From Eubacteriales bacterium (GTDB lineage Bacteria; Bacillota; Clostridia; Lachnospirales; Lachnospiraceae), in the NCBI GenBank assembly GCA_030531555.1, contig JAUNNI010000005.1, positions 5,248 through 54,956 of the forward strand: DNA of 49,709 nt, given 5' to 3'. Shown in pieces: positions 1 through 8,142 of the stretch. A program made the translations under genes and the position numbers. The notes beneath the pieces are model-generated. The model saw only the letters and a program-made list of their open reading frames with translations. It was not told the DNA's origin and ran no database searches. Position 1 is the stretch's first letter, and the number at the start of each line of letters is the position of its first letter.

Positions 1-24
1 TTCAGAAAGTGATGAGGTGAGAAA

Positions 25-1029
25 TTGATTCAGGTACTTTTAATTGAACAGGAATGTTTATATCAGAATACCTTTCGCAAAATCATAGAAAGACAGAAAA
101 ACTGTCAGTTGGTAGGCATTGCAGAAAATGGTATGGAAGCCATGCGCTACGTGGAAAAATACCATCCACAAATGATCTTTTCTGAAGTTTTATTGGGAAA
201 AGAAAATGGCATTGATATTTGTCGTGCGCTGAAAAAGAAATATCCAGATATTGCATTGTATATCTTGAGCAGTTTTTGCAATATAGAGTTGATGAAAAAT
301 TCTATGAAGGCGGGAATTGATCGATATCTTTTAAAACCTTTGACAAAAGATGCCTGTGACACGATTTTTGTGGAAGAGGTTAGACAGGATGAGCAGGAGG
401 ACAACGAAATTTACCGTAGTCTGGTCCAGTCTATCGAAAAACGGGAATATCGAACTGCTTATGAAGTGAGTAAAAGCTATGTGGCAGATATCTTTGAAAA
501 TGTGGAAACATCTAAGAGAAAAGATTATCTTAGACAGACAGCATCCAATCTGTTTTATCTGATTCCGGGAATGGATAGTTCCCAGAAAGATTATTATCTG
601 CAAAAATATGATATTAACAGTAAAATCATCTATAAAGAGATGATGTGTTATTGCTGGCTCATTTCGGTGATTACAGAAATATTCCGTCAATTGTGTGTTA
701 TGAAATACACTCATATGAATAAAGTACTTCAATATATTGAAAATAATATTCATAATGAGATTTCATTGACTGAGCTTGCAGATCAGGCAGGAATCAGTAG
801 TGGATATTTAAGTCGCATCTTCAAAAAATATTATCATATCAGTGTGGTAGACTATATTCATCTTCGAAAGATTGTTTCTGCAAAACAGTATATGGTATCC
901 AGCGAAATGAATATCTCTGATATTTCATTTTTACTGGGATATAGTGAGGCGGGTTATTTCTGCAAGATTTTCAAAAAATATGAAAAAATGACTCCATCTG
1001 CATTTACCAATCAATATGTGAAAAATTGA
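25..1029 (+). CDS. AraC-type response regulator with atypical receiver
   Basis: A two-domain regulator of the YesN type. The N-terminal receiver-like domain spans about residues 1-115 and the C-terminal AraC-type double helix-turn-helix about residues 230-334 (ELADQAGISSGYLSRIFKK, then SDISFLLGYSEAGYFCKIFK). The receiver looks degenerate: at the position of the phosphoacceptor Asp there is Glu54 (PQMIFSEVLLGKENG), and the acidic pair near the N-terminus reads IEQE rather than DD. The KP dipeptide late in the receiver is kept. I infer it may act without a phosphorelay. No sensor kinase lies beside it. The start is the TTG at 25, about 6 nt after GAGGTG; the gene begins very near the window edge, so an operon partner may lie upstream. 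It is convergent with the TPR-DUF4037 operon. Confidence 0.85.
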   Translation: MIQVLLIEQECLYQNTFRKIIERQKNCQLVGIAENGMEAMRYVEKYHPQMIFSEVLLGKENGIDICRALKKKYPDIALYILSSFCNIELMKNSMKAGIDRYLLKPLTKDACDTIFVEEVRQDEQEDNEIYRSLVQSIEKREYRTAYEVSKSYVADIFENVETSKRKDYLRQTASNLFYLIPGMDSSQKDYYLQKYDINSKIIYKEMMCYCWLISVITEIFRQLCVMKYTHMNKVLQYIENNIHNEISLTELADQAGISSGYLSRIFKKYYHISVVDYIHLRKIVSAKQYMVSSEMNISDISFLLGYSEAGYFCKIFKKYEKMTPSAFTNQYVKN

Positions 1030-1057
1030 TTGCTTTTATATCATTATACAAAAAGAA

Positions 1058-1092
1058 AGAGGAAAGGCTTCAAACCTTTCCTCTATTTTTAT
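1058..1092. terminator. Bidirectional intrinsic terminator
   Basis: A 10-bp perfect stem (AGAGGAAAGG, 1058-1067, with CCTTTCCTCT, 1075-1084) around a 7-nt loop, flanked by A-rich and T-rich tracts. It lies between two convergent genes and can serve both. Confidence 0.85.
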
Positions 1093-2867
1093 ATCCAAGG
1101 GTTGGAATTTTTTAAGATTGGATCTTCAATTCGTTTCAGAAGCTCAGGTCCATGATTTAAAAGGAAATCACTGGATGAGAAAGTCAGCTGTCTTGCGCGT
1201 AAAACATCAATCAGTTTTTTACAAAGATTTTCTACCTGGAAAATTAATTGTTCTGACTGATCTTTTAAGGAAAGTTGGGCAATCTGATTCATGGCTACCA
1301 TTGTGCTGCTGCCAAGAACTGGAAGTGATTTCAATCCTTCTTGTTCCCATTTATAGTAAGGACGATAAATTTTATTTAACAGATAGATCATGGAAGAGTA
1401 GTGTTCCATGAAGGCATCCAAAGCATGGTGGGCTGCTACAAGCTGACCACGCTTCAGGGATCGTGGCAGATTATATTGACCGCTTTGTGCAATCTGCATA
1501 CACTCAATCGCCATCTTTTTTAACTGAACATCTTTTGGATAATGTTTTAAAAGACCTTTTCGGATTTCACTGAAAACGCCCAGATTATCCATAAAAACCT
1601 TTCCATTAGTTGCTGTGGAAAGTGGAATATCGGTAAGCTGCATCCAAATGGAATTGGAGCTTGGGACTTCATGGATAGACAGGTATTTATCATAAAAGTC
1701 TTCGATGGAGAATAAACCAATTCGACCACCTCCATAGGTAGATGTGTTACGTTCACCAAAACCAGCATAAGATGTCGGTAGCTTATCCACTTCTGCACGG
1801 AGTTTTTTTCCATAAATCGGAATATCTTCTGCAGGAATATAAATCTGGAAAGATGGTCCAAAGTCATGATCTCTGGAAATCATATCGTCATATCCATAGC
1901 ATTCAGAACCTTCCCCAACTAGTCCGGCTGCCATACGTGGAAGGTATTCTGCAAGCTCACGTTCTAACATAGGATAGCATATATCAAAGAAATATGCTTC
2001 TGCGAGTTCCAAACCTTTGCTTTCCTGTGTAATGTGGAAAGATCCTTTTTCTTGCTTCATTTTTTCTTTGGCTACTTCGTAATTGATCAGGCTGTTTTTA
2101 TAACTTTCACTATCTATGCCCAGGCGTTCCTTACTGATGGAAACTGCCTCCTCAAAATATTTCAGAGCTTTTTTGTAATTCTTGTCTTCGTAATAAATAC
2201 TTCCCAGGTTATTGAGGGCACCGGCATAGAGAGTAACCGCATGATCAATATATTTTTTAAAGATAGTTATTGCTCTTTGTAGCATTAAAATGGCTTTATC
2301 TTTTTGACCTGTATGTTTATATGGCTCCACCAGATTATTCAAAGTGATGCCATACAGTACTTCATGGGAAGAATCTGTTCCTAAAATATCAAGACAGATC
2401 ATGTGAAGTGGAATGGCTTCTTGATATCGTCCCATGGCCTGATAGAGAAGACCTAAATTATTACAAAGTCCTGCATAAGGAAAAGCATGGTTTCCAATGG
2501 TATCTTCATAGATCTTTTTCGCCTGCAGGAAGAGTTTTTCACTTTCGGCATGGTATTCCATTTCACGAAGAAGATTCGCCATATTGACAAGGGAAGAAGC
2601 ATAATCCGGATGATTTTTTCCTTTTAATTTCAAAGATAAGGCAACAGCCTTTTGTAAATAGGTCATGGATTCTTCATAACGATGCAGATTGCGTAATAAA
2701 CCACCGAACTCTGTATATAAAGCTAAAGTTTCGTCATGGTTCTCTCCGTAGACTTCTAAAGAAATTTTGATAGATTTCTCATAAATCGGAACTAACTCAG
2801 GCCATGCTTCTCTTGCTTCAATTTCTTCAATTTGTTTATATAATTCTTTTAAACGTGGATCTAACAT
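1089..2867 (-). CDS. TPR protein with C-terminal DUF4037 nucleotidyltransferase-like domain
   Basis: The N-terminal half (about residues 1-280) is a run of tetratricopeptide repeats of the kinesin-light-chain style (NNLGLLYQAMGRYQEAI, NNLGSIYYEDKNYKKALKYF). The C-terminal half matches DUF4037, with GEGSECYGYDDMISRDHDFG around residues 318-337. This resembles the GS-x-DxD signature of the nucleotidyltransferase fold, so a nucleotide-transfer or nucleotide-binding role is an inference; no substrate can be named. The start is placed at 2867: an ATG six bases upstream (2873) sits almost on the AGAGGA ribosome binding site, while 2867 has 7-nt spacing. It is the second gene of a leftward operon, 41 nt after the resolvase-like gene. 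Confidence 0.8.
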   Translation of the reverse strand: MLDPRLKELYKQIEEIEAREAWPELVPIYEKSIKISLEVYGENHDETLALYTEFGGLLRNLHRYEESMTYLQKAVALSLKLKGKNHPDYASSLVNMANLLREMEYHAESEKLFLQAKKIYEDTIGNHAFPYAGLCNNLGLLYQAMGRYQEAIPLHMICLDILGTDSSHEVLYGITLNNLVEPYKHTGQKDKAILMLQRAITIFKKYIDHAVTLYAGALNNLGSIYYEDKNYKKALKYFEEAVSISKERLGIDSESYKNSLINYEVAKEKMKQEKGSFHITQESKGLELAEAYFFDICYPMLERELAEYLPRMAAGLVGEGSECYGYDDMISRDHDFGPSFQIYIPAEDIPIYGKKLRAEVDKLPTSYAGFGERNTSTYGGGRIGLFSIEDFYDKYLSIHEVPSSNSIWMQLTDIPLSTATNGKVFMDNLGVFSEIRKGLLKHYPKDVQLKKMAIECMQIAQSGQYNLPRSLKRGQLVAAHHALDAFMEHYSSMIYLLNKIYRPYYKWEQEGLKSLPVLGSSTMVAMNQIAQLSLKDQSEQLIFQVENLCKKLIDVLRARQLTFSSSDFLLNHGPELLKRIEDPILKNSNPWI

Positions 2868-2908
2868 ATCCATTTCCTCTCATTTCTTTCTCAGGAAAAA
2901 AGTATGGA

Positions 2909-3304
2909 TTATTTTTTACTTTCCATGGCTTTCTCAAGAATCTCCATGGCTTTTTCTCCTTCTTTTAAAGTGAGGAGCGCAACATTATGTTCTTTTAAAC
3001 GCTGATATGTTGTAAGGATCAGATCGATATCATTGGAAATTTTATCTAAACGGATGACAATAATGGCATCTAATCTACCATTTTCCACATCTTTCATCAT
3101 GCGATGAAAGCCTGGTCGGTCAAGATTGGATGGAGGATAATCTCCAAGATCGGTAAAGTTGAAATATTCGCAATCTGTCCCATATATGCCTTCCACACGG
3201 TTTTTACAGGCAACCGCATCCTTGATCATGCCTTTTACATAAATTTGAGAACAGCCTGGACAACCGCCTCGAAGATGCTGGTGATTATAAATTCCAATTC
3301 TCAT
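2909..3304 (-). CDS. Resolvase-like domain protein lacking the catalytic serine
   Basis: A 131-aa protein resembling the N-terminal catalytic domain of serine recombinases. The best-conserved part is about residues 64-90 (RPGFHRMMKDVENGRLDAII followed by VIRLDKISND), equivalent to the RPxFxxMLxDIxxGxID..V..LDRxSRN block. However, the start of the domain reads MRIGIYNHQHLRGGCPGC, where active enzymes carry Y-x-R-x-S; neither the Arg nor the catalytic Ser is present. There is no DNA-binding or zinc-ribbon extension. It is therefore unlikely to recombine DNA and may be a domesticated fold. It has a good ribosome binding site (GAAGGGG) and is first in an operon with the TPR-DUF4037 gene. Confidence 0.7.
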   Translation of the reverse strand: MRIGIYNHQHLRGGCPGCSQIYVKGMIKDAVACKNRVEGIYGTDCEYFNFTDLGDYPPSNLDRPGFHRMMKDVENGRLDAIIVIRLDKISNDIDLILTTYQRLKEHNVALLTLKEGEKAMEILEKAMESKK

Positions 3305-3539
3305 AAATCTTTCCCCTTCTTTCTAAAATTCATCACAGTATATTTGTATTCTAATTTATATTTTATCAAAAGATATCAGGATTCTTAGTAAGAAAAAATA
3401 GTGTTAGTTGGAAATATCCCACGTGTGATTATTAATACAAAAATGATGGTTTTATCTTCCTAAAAAAGGTCATTTGCTTATGCTAGAATATAGTTGATTT
3501 ATGATATGTGTGACGAGACTATAGAGGGAGGAGAGTAAT

Positions 3540-4142
3540 ATGGAACGTACAGAATTAGAAGCTTTGGTTGTACAAAAAGAATGGGATATGTTCCAAAAAG
3601 TAAATGGAATCGGTGGCCGTGCTGCCTGTCAGGACCAGATGGCAACTTTTATCATCATGAGAACAAGTCAGTTTGAAAGCTGGGAGCTTAATGTAGTAGA
3701 AAGCTATCTGCAGGATTTGGTTGAGGCAGAAAATGAAGGACGTAATCTGCTTATGGAAAAATATGCTTATATGATGGAAGAAACAGACCCTGTTTATTTT
3801 GAGCAGATTCGAAAACTCTTACCAAAAGTAACTCCTAAAAAGATACTTCTCGTAGAAAAAATCGTTACTCATTATATGGCCTGGGTAGAAGAATTTGCTA
3901 TAGCGTACCCTCATATTCGAAAAAATGGTCGTCCGGCAGAAGGGATTTCTTTAGATGGAACAACCAGTTTACGTAACTATTTGCAGAGTGAATTATATAC
4001 TTATTCAGAAAGAACGTTGGAATTGTTTGCCGGAAGTATCATCAGTAATGTTGAGCTGAATCGTTATTGGCTTAGCATGGAGAAGATGGCACAGGCCTAT
4101 GGATATAACAATCTGGATGAAGCAGAGGCAGATTTAGCATAA
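3540..4142 (+). CDS. DUF4125 family protein
   Basis: A 200-aa cytosolic, mostly helical protein. The N-terminal block EWDMFQKVNGIGGRAACQ (about residues 14-31), followed by an M-F-I-I-M-R-x-S-Q-F segment, is what I associate with DUF4125, a family of unknown function. There is no signal peptide or membrane segment. The ATG at 3540 follows GGGAGGAG. It runs divergently from the resolvase-like/TPR operon with 235 bp between them, and is 18 nt upstream of the PfpI gene with which it probably forms an operon. No biochemical role can be assigned. Confidence 0.7.
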   Translation: MERTELEALVVQKEWDMFQKVNGIGGRAACQDQMATFIIMRTSQFESWELNVVESYLQDLVEAENEGRNLLMEKYAYMMEETDPVYFEQIRKLLPKVTPKKILLVEKIVTHYMAWVEEFAIAYPHIRKNGRPAEGISLDGTTSLRNYLQSELYTYSERTLELFAGSIISNVELNRYWLSMEKMAQAYGYNNLDEAEADLA

Positions 4143-4160
4143 GGGAAAAGGGGATAAATA

Positions 4161-4724
4161 ATGAAAAAAATTTTAATGCTCACAGGAGATTTTACAGAAG
4201 ATTATGAAACCATGGTTCCTTTTCAGACCCTGCAGGTTGTAGGATATGCAGTAGATGCTGCCTGTCCGGACAAAAAAGCAGGAGAGTTTGTAAAAACAGC
4301 CATTCATGATTTTGAGGGTGATCAGACTTATACAGAAAAACCAGGACATAATTTCCAATTAAATAAAACATTTGACGAGATTAATTTTGATGACTATGAT
4401 GGTCTTTTTATCACAGGAGGAAGAGCACCAGAGTATATTCGTCTCAATGCGAAAGTAATCAGCCTGGTAAAATGCTTTATGAAATCTGGAAAACCGGTAG
4501 CTGCAATCTGTCATGCGTCTCAGGTATTAACAGCAGCTGGTGTGGTTTGTGGAAGAACCCTTACTGCCTATCCTGCTCTGGCAGCTGATGTGACAATTGC
4601 CGGTGGTAAATTTGTGGAAGCAGCAGCGGATGAAGCAGTGGTTGATGGCAATCTTGTAACTTCTCCGGCATGGCCAGGTAATACGGCAATTCTTAGAGAA
4701 TTCATCCGACTTTTAGAACAATAA
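4161..4724 (+). CDS. DJ-1/PfpI family protein
   Basis: A 187-aa single-domain class I glutamine-amidotransferase-like protein. It contains the family's nucleophile elbow AAICHASQ (Cys117-His118), the GGRAPEYIR loop (about residues 86-94) and an acidic residue early in the domain (TEDYE, Glu14 or Glu17) that normally supports the cysteine. Family members include protein deglycase/chaperones and proteases; which activity applies here is not visible. It is cytosolic, co-oriented with and 18 nt after DUF4125, with a GGGAAAAGGGG-type ribosome binding site. Length is typical. Confidence 0.85.
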   Translation: MKKILMLTGDFTEDYETMVPFQTLQVVGYAVDAACPDKKAGEFVKTAIHDFEGDQTYTEKPGHNFQLNKTFDEINFDDYDGLFITGGRAPEYIRLNAKVISLVKCFMKSGKPVAAICHASQVLTAAGVVCGRTLTAYPALAADVTIAGGKFVEAAADEAVVDGNLVTSPAWPGNTAILREFIRLLEQ

Positions 4725-4729
4725 ATCTG

Positions 4730-4758
4730 TTGTGTTCTTTTTCAGAATAATGTATAAT
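4730..4758 (+). promoter_or_regulatory. SigA-like promoter of the BMC shell gene
   Basis: TTGTGT (4730-4735), 17-bp spacer, TATAAT (4753-4758). It lies between the PfpI stop and the BMC gene and implies that the shell gene is transcribed on its own. Confidence 0.7.
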
Positions 4759-4798
4759 ATTAGTATAATTATGCATTTTTTCTGAAAGGAGGGGTAAC

Positions 4799-5215
4799 AT
4801 GGCAGATCAAAAAGAAAAAAGAAGTGTTGGCTTTATTGAAGCAATTGGTCTTGCATCTGCAATTGAGGCGGCGGATACCGCAGTGAAAGCGGCGAATGTT
4901 ACACTCCTTGGATATGAGTATTCCGGGTATGATGCCAGAATTGTTGTGAAAATCGAGGGGAAGATTGGCGATGTGAAAGCAGCCATTGCAGCGGCTTCTG
5001 CTGCAACCCATAAAGTTCAAGGTTCTCTCTCAGGATATCAGAGTGTACTTTCGAAAGGAGCCTTGGATGGATCGGTTTATCATACATTGGTTAGAAATGC
5101 GCAGACGATCGGTGATGAGCTTCAGGTAAAATCCGGCAAAAGACCACAAGGTACTTCCCGAAAAGGAAAACGTGTCGGACGTTGGAATCCGGTTGGTGCA
5201 TATATTACAGAATAA
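4799..5215 (+). CDS. Orphan bacterial microcompartment (BMC) domain shell protein
   Basis: A 138-aa protein with one BMC domain (about residues 8-90): GFIEAIGLASAIEAADTA, then VKAANVTLLGYEYSG and GKIGDVKAAIAAASAA. Such BMC-H proteins form hexameric tiles of microcompartment shells. The pore-loop region reads EYSGYDARI where PduA/EutM-type proteins have EKIGSGL, so the pore is unusual. A basic, Gly/Arg-rich tail of about 25 residues follows the domain (RPQGTSRKGKRVGRWNP). No encapsulated enzyme, vertex protein or second shell gene is found in the window. It has its own promoter, a strong AAAGGAGG site and a strong terminator, so it looks monocistronic. Confidence 0.9.
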   Translation: MADQKEKRSVGFIEAIGLASAIEAADTAVKAANVTLLGYEYSGYDARIVVKIEGKIGDVKAAIAAASAATHKVQGSLSGYQSVLSKGALDGSVYHTLVRNAQTIGDELQVKSGKRPQGTSRKGKRVGRWNPVGAYITE

Positions 5216-5233
5216 GAATATTATAAGAGAAAT

Positions 5234-5280
5234 AAAAGCGTCATATTTGCTGTTAATTGACAGCAAATATGACGCTTTTT
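5234..5280. terminator. Strong intrinsic terminator after the BMC gene
   Basis: A 20-bp perfect stem (arms 5234-5253 and 5260-5279) with a 6-nt loop and flanking A/T runs. It can also terminate the leftward DUF4097 gene. Confidence 0.9.
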
Positions 5281-5328
5281 ATCGCTCTATTATTATCCTT
5301 CTGTGATTTGATTTATAGGGAGCCAGGT

Positions 5329-6129
5329 TTATTGAATGGAGATGGAGCCGTTAATCGTGTTGATCTTTACATTCTGGAAAGGCTTTTCTCCAATCGTTCC
5401 ATATACATTTTTAACATTACCTGGTTTTATTTTTACAGAGATCCCTTCTAATTCGGAGCTTACTTCACCGGTTTTTGTAATTCCGTCGACATTCATGCCG
5501 CCTGCTTTTGGGAGAGTAAGCTGAATATCACCGCTTAGTGTGCTGCATTCCAATACATTAGACAGATGTTCGAAGGAAGCATCAATGATTCCTGTTGATG
5601 TCTCAAGTTTTGCACCGCCGTCAATCTCATAGGCAGCAATGGCACCAGAAGTAGTATGGATATCTGCAAATCCTTCTGCTTTTTCTAATAAGATACAGTT
5701 ACAGGAAGAAACAAGACGAATACGAGGTGCTTTTACTTCGCTTAATGTGATGGAACCTTCACTGGTCTCCGCAGCGAGACGTTCGAGAATCAAAGTATCT
5801 TTGGAGCTAATATGGCCATACTGTGTGTACAGCATTAATTCTCCATGCCAGCTCTTTGGTAATGTAATGACAACATAGCTTTTTGTATTCACAGATTCTC
5901 TACGACCATAGCGGATTGTCGTTTTAAAACGATTTGCATTTACTTTTGCGAGATATTCATAAGCGGTATAACCGATGTATTCTTCCAAAATCATCTCATT
6001 TTCCTCGGATGTTTTAACAAAAATAGTTTCTGCATGATATCCAATCTGTAATGCTTTTACGGTAGAAAGATCCAGTTTTAAAACATTGTCTGGAGTGGTA
6101 GTTGTTTTGTTTATTTCCATGTTGTCCAT
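5329..6129 (-). CDS. DUF4097 family beta-repeat protein
   Basis: A 266-aa protein made of short repeating beta-strand units in its C-terminal two-thirds, alternating G/S/T turns with hydrophobic strands (for example LVSSCNCILLEKAEGFADIH, TSTGIIDASFEHLSN, STLSGDIQLTLP). This is the look of the DUF4097 putative adhesin/right-handed-helix family, often linked to envelope stress genes. Here no transmembrane segment or signal peptide is visible, so the protein is probably cytosolic. It is monocistronic with its own promoter and convergent with the BMC gene. Its function is unknown. Confidence 0.75.
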   Translation of the reverse strand: MDNMEINKTTTTPDNVLKLDLSTVKALQIGYHAETIFVKTSEENEMILEEYIGYTAYEYLAKVNANRFKTTIRYGRRESVNTKSYVVITLPKSWHGELMLYTQYGHISSKDTLILERLAAETSEGSITLSEVKAPRIRLVSSCNCILLEKAEGFADIHTTSGAIAAYEIDGGAKLETSTGIIDASFEHLSNVLECSTLSGDIQLTLPKAGGMNVDGITKTGEVSSELEGISVKIKPGNVKNVYGTIGEKPFQNVKINTINGSISIQ

Positions 6130-6170
6130 ATTCTTTTCTCCATTCTTTTCAATAAATTATACTGATAATA

Positions 6171-6199
6171 ATTATAAAGAATCAGGGCATGATTCTCAA
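6171..6199 (-). promoter_or_regulatory. SigA-like promoter of the DUF4097 gene
   Basis: Read on the minus strand: TTGAGA (6199-6194), 17-bp spacer, TATAAT (6176-6171), about 42 bp upstream of the ATG. Confidence 0.65.
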
Positions 6200-6512
6200 G
6201 GGAAAAGGGAAAGAAAACACAAGCATATTTTTGCAATTAAGGGTTCTTTTTTGTATAGAAAAAAATGTAGAACAACAAGAAAAGTGGGAAAAAAACAAAA
6301 ATATTTAGGGGAAATAAAAAGGTATGTATTGTATAATGTATGAAGTACAAAATGAACCATATTATTCATTATTCCTAGCATATGTGTTAGTCATTGCAAA
6401 CTTGGAGTTTCTTTGTTTCGATTGAATCATTTTGAATTCTATTTTTAGTAAAAAAAGTATGGAATATTACCAAAAAATGATGAAAAAATGTCGAAAAGTT
6501 CAATTCTTTCAA

Positions 6513-6541
6513 TTTACATCAAGTTTATATAATGGTATGAT
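6513..6541 (+). promoter_or_regulatory. Promoter of the riboswitch-ABC transporter transcript
   Basis: TTTACA (6513-6518), 17-bp spacer, TATGAT (6536-6541) with an upstream TGG giving an extended -10. The predicted start near 6548 leaves a leader of about 650 nt. Confidence 0.6.
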
Positions 6542-6633
6542 ATTGGTAAAGTATTTGAGTTGGAGTTTACCAACTTTACTTTTGTAGTTATATTAGTTTT
6601 ATATTTTGAGAAATATTTAGAGAATTGCACAGT

Positions 6634-6826
6634 CCGACAAGTTCCGTAAGGATTAATAGAGAAATCAGTGTGAATCTGATACGATCCCGTCACTGTGAAT
6701 AGGGAATCCTTCTATAATAATACGTCACTGAATTTTCCGCTTCAGTCTATGTGATATACTGCATCGGCACATTCGGGAAGACTTAGAAGGGTGATGATCT
6801 TAAGTCAGGAGAACTGCTTGTCAAGG
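6634..6826 (+). promoter_or_regulatory. Cobalamin (B12) riboswitch
   Basis: The conserved core is plain: AATCAGTGTGAATCTGA followed by CCCGTCACTGTGAA (about 6662-6699), and the 3' B12 box AAGTCAGGAGAACTGC (6802-6817). A closing stem pairs CCGACAAG (6634-6641) with CTTGTC plus GG (6817-6826), and AAGGATT (about 6648) pairs with AATCCTT (about 6706). Cobalamin riboswitches usually repress downstream B12 synthesis or uptake genes when the cofactor is abundant. Here the only genes downstream are a five-gene peptide/nickel-type ABC importer. Confidence 0.93.
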
Positions 6827-6872
6827 GATTTATGGATACCTACGATGTATAGGTTACATAGGACAATTAATA

Positions 6873-6990
6873 TCTTTAGAATCTTTTCATTTTTTATTTT
6901 TTTAAGATTCTAAGACTGTGTGTAACAACCTCCAGCCTCCTTCTCCATGTTTGTAGAAGTATGCAGCAGGGTCTTAGAATTAATTTTTCT
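6873..6990 (+). terminator. Likely riboswitch expression platform with competing hairpins
   Basis: Three arms can pair in two exclusive ways. The middle arm (AAGATTCTAAGAC, 6904-6916) pairs with the upstream arm TCTTTAGAATCTT (6873-6885) or, over 10 perfect bp, with the downstream arm GTCTTAGAAT (6971-6980), which is followed by TAATTTTTCTATTTTATT. The second form resembles a terminator with a long structured loop. Which state the ligand favours cannot be read directly. Confidence 0.55.
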
Positions 6991-7049
6991 ATTTTATTCC
7001 AAACAATTTTTAATTGAATTACAATTTCATAATTTTCTTTTGTTAACCA

Positions 7050-7099
7050 TTCGAAGAAATGGTCTTATTGTGTTGTTTTTACCATAAGATTTCTTTGAA
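7050..7099 (+). other. Imperfect hairpin in the leader near the permease start
   Basis: TTCGAAGAAATGGTCTTAT (7050-7068) pairs imperfectly with ATAAGATTTCTTTGAA (7084-7099) around a T-rich loop. It could be a second regulatory or RNA-stability element. It has no clear T-run directly after it, so a terminator is less likely. Confidence 0.4.
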
Positions 7100-7196
7100 T
7101 TGTTATATACGCTTATATTTTTTCGGATTGAGTGCGCGCTATCAGTCTGAGGATTTATAAACATATTCATTTTATGAGAACGAAGGAGGAAATGTA

Positions 7197-8138
7197 TTGA
7201 GTGCAAAACAATTGGGTAAGAGATTACTCCAGATTTTGATTGTTTTGGTAGGTATTAGCTTCTTTACATTTATCCTGACGTATCTTGCTCCTGGTGATCC
7301 GGTAAAGGTTATGTTCCAGGCGACAGGTACGATTCCTTCTCAGGAACTTCTTGACGCGACAAGAGAAAGAATGGGTCTCAATGATCCGATGCTTGTGCAG
7401 TATGGTCGCTGGGTTATGGGATGTTTACATGGCGATTTTGGTATGTCCTATTCCACAGGTCGATCTGTCGTTTCTCTTTTAGTATCAAGACTTGTACCAA
7501 CATTGAAGCTTTCTTTATTATCAATGGTATTTATGTTAATTGTTGCCGTTCCATTTGGTATGCTGGCAGCAGTTTACAAAAACAAACCAATTGATTATAT
7601 CGTTCGTGCATGCACATTCTTTGGTGTGTCCATGCCAAACTTCTGGGTAGGTACTCTCTTGTTATTATTCTTCGCGTTAAAACTTGGTATATTCCCGGTT
7701 GTATCTTCCATGAGCAGTGGTTTTAAGAGTATTTTCTTACCGGCTGTCACATTGGCCTTTGCCATGTCTGCGAAGTATACAAGACAGGTTCGTACTGCAG
7801 TTCTTGAAGAATTGAATCAGGATTATGTAATTGGTGCCAGAGCCAGAGGTATTAAGGAAAGCGTGATTCTTTGGAAACATGTGTTCCCTAACTCTTTACT
7901 TCCACTGATCACTATGTTTGGTCTCTCTATGGGTTCCTTACTTGGTGGTACAGCAGTAGTAGAAGTTATTTTTACTTACCATGGTCTTGGTAATCTTGCC
8001 ATCAGTGCAATTATGAATTATGACTATCCTTTGATTCAGGGATATGTACTTTGGATCGCATTAATCTACATGGTAGTAAACCTTCTTGTAGATATTTCTT
8101 ATAACTTTGTAGATCCTAGAATTAGAGAAAAGAGGTAG
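7197..8138 (+). CDS. Opp/Dpp/Nik-type ABC transporter permease (DppB-like)
   Basis: A 313-aa integral membrane protein with about six membrane segments. It has the family opening LGKRLLQILIVLVGISFFTF and the cytoplasmic EAA-type loop (about residues 200-225, VIGARARGIKESVILWKHVF) that contacts the ATPases. The TTG start follows AGGAGG by 7-8 nt. It is the first gene of the importer, behind the cobalamin riboswitch, and 4 nt before the second permease. It would form the translocation pore with the next gene product. Confidence 0.9.
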   Translation: MSAKQLGKRLLQILIVLVGISFFTFILTYLAPGDPVKVMFQATGTIPSQELLDATRERMGLNDPMLVQYGRWVMGCLHGDFGMSYSTGRSVVSLLVSRLVPTLKLSLLSMVFMLIVAVPFGMLAAVYKNKPIDYIVRACTFFGVSMPNFWVGTLLLLFFALKLGIFPVVSSMSSGFKSIFLPAVTLAFAMSAKYTRQVRTAVLEELNQDYVIGARARGIKESVILWKHVFPNSLLPLITMFGLSMGSLLGGTAVVEVIFTYHGLGNLAISAIMNYDYPLIQGYVLWIALIYMVVNLLVDISYNFVDPRIREKR

Positions 8139-8142
8139 AGTA

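Larger units (their letters stand above)
6130..7196. other. 1.07-kb intergenic region: divergent promoters and a long riboswitch leader
   Basis: No credible coding sequence. 6130-6200 is the DUF4097 promoter region. 6200-6510 is AT-rich with nothing I recognise. 6513-6541 is a rightward promoter. Just after it, TTGGTAAA and TTTACCAA (6545-6573) form an 8-bp inverted repeat. 6634-6826 is a cobalamin riboswitch, 6873-6990 its likely expression platform, and 7050-7099 a further imperfect hairpin ahead of the permease gene. Confidence 0.8.

Noticed and set aside
2909-3304. Active site-specific recombinase marking a mobile element
   Set aside because: The catalytic Ser and Arg are absent, no DNA-binding domain follows, and no attachment sites or cargo boundaries are visible.
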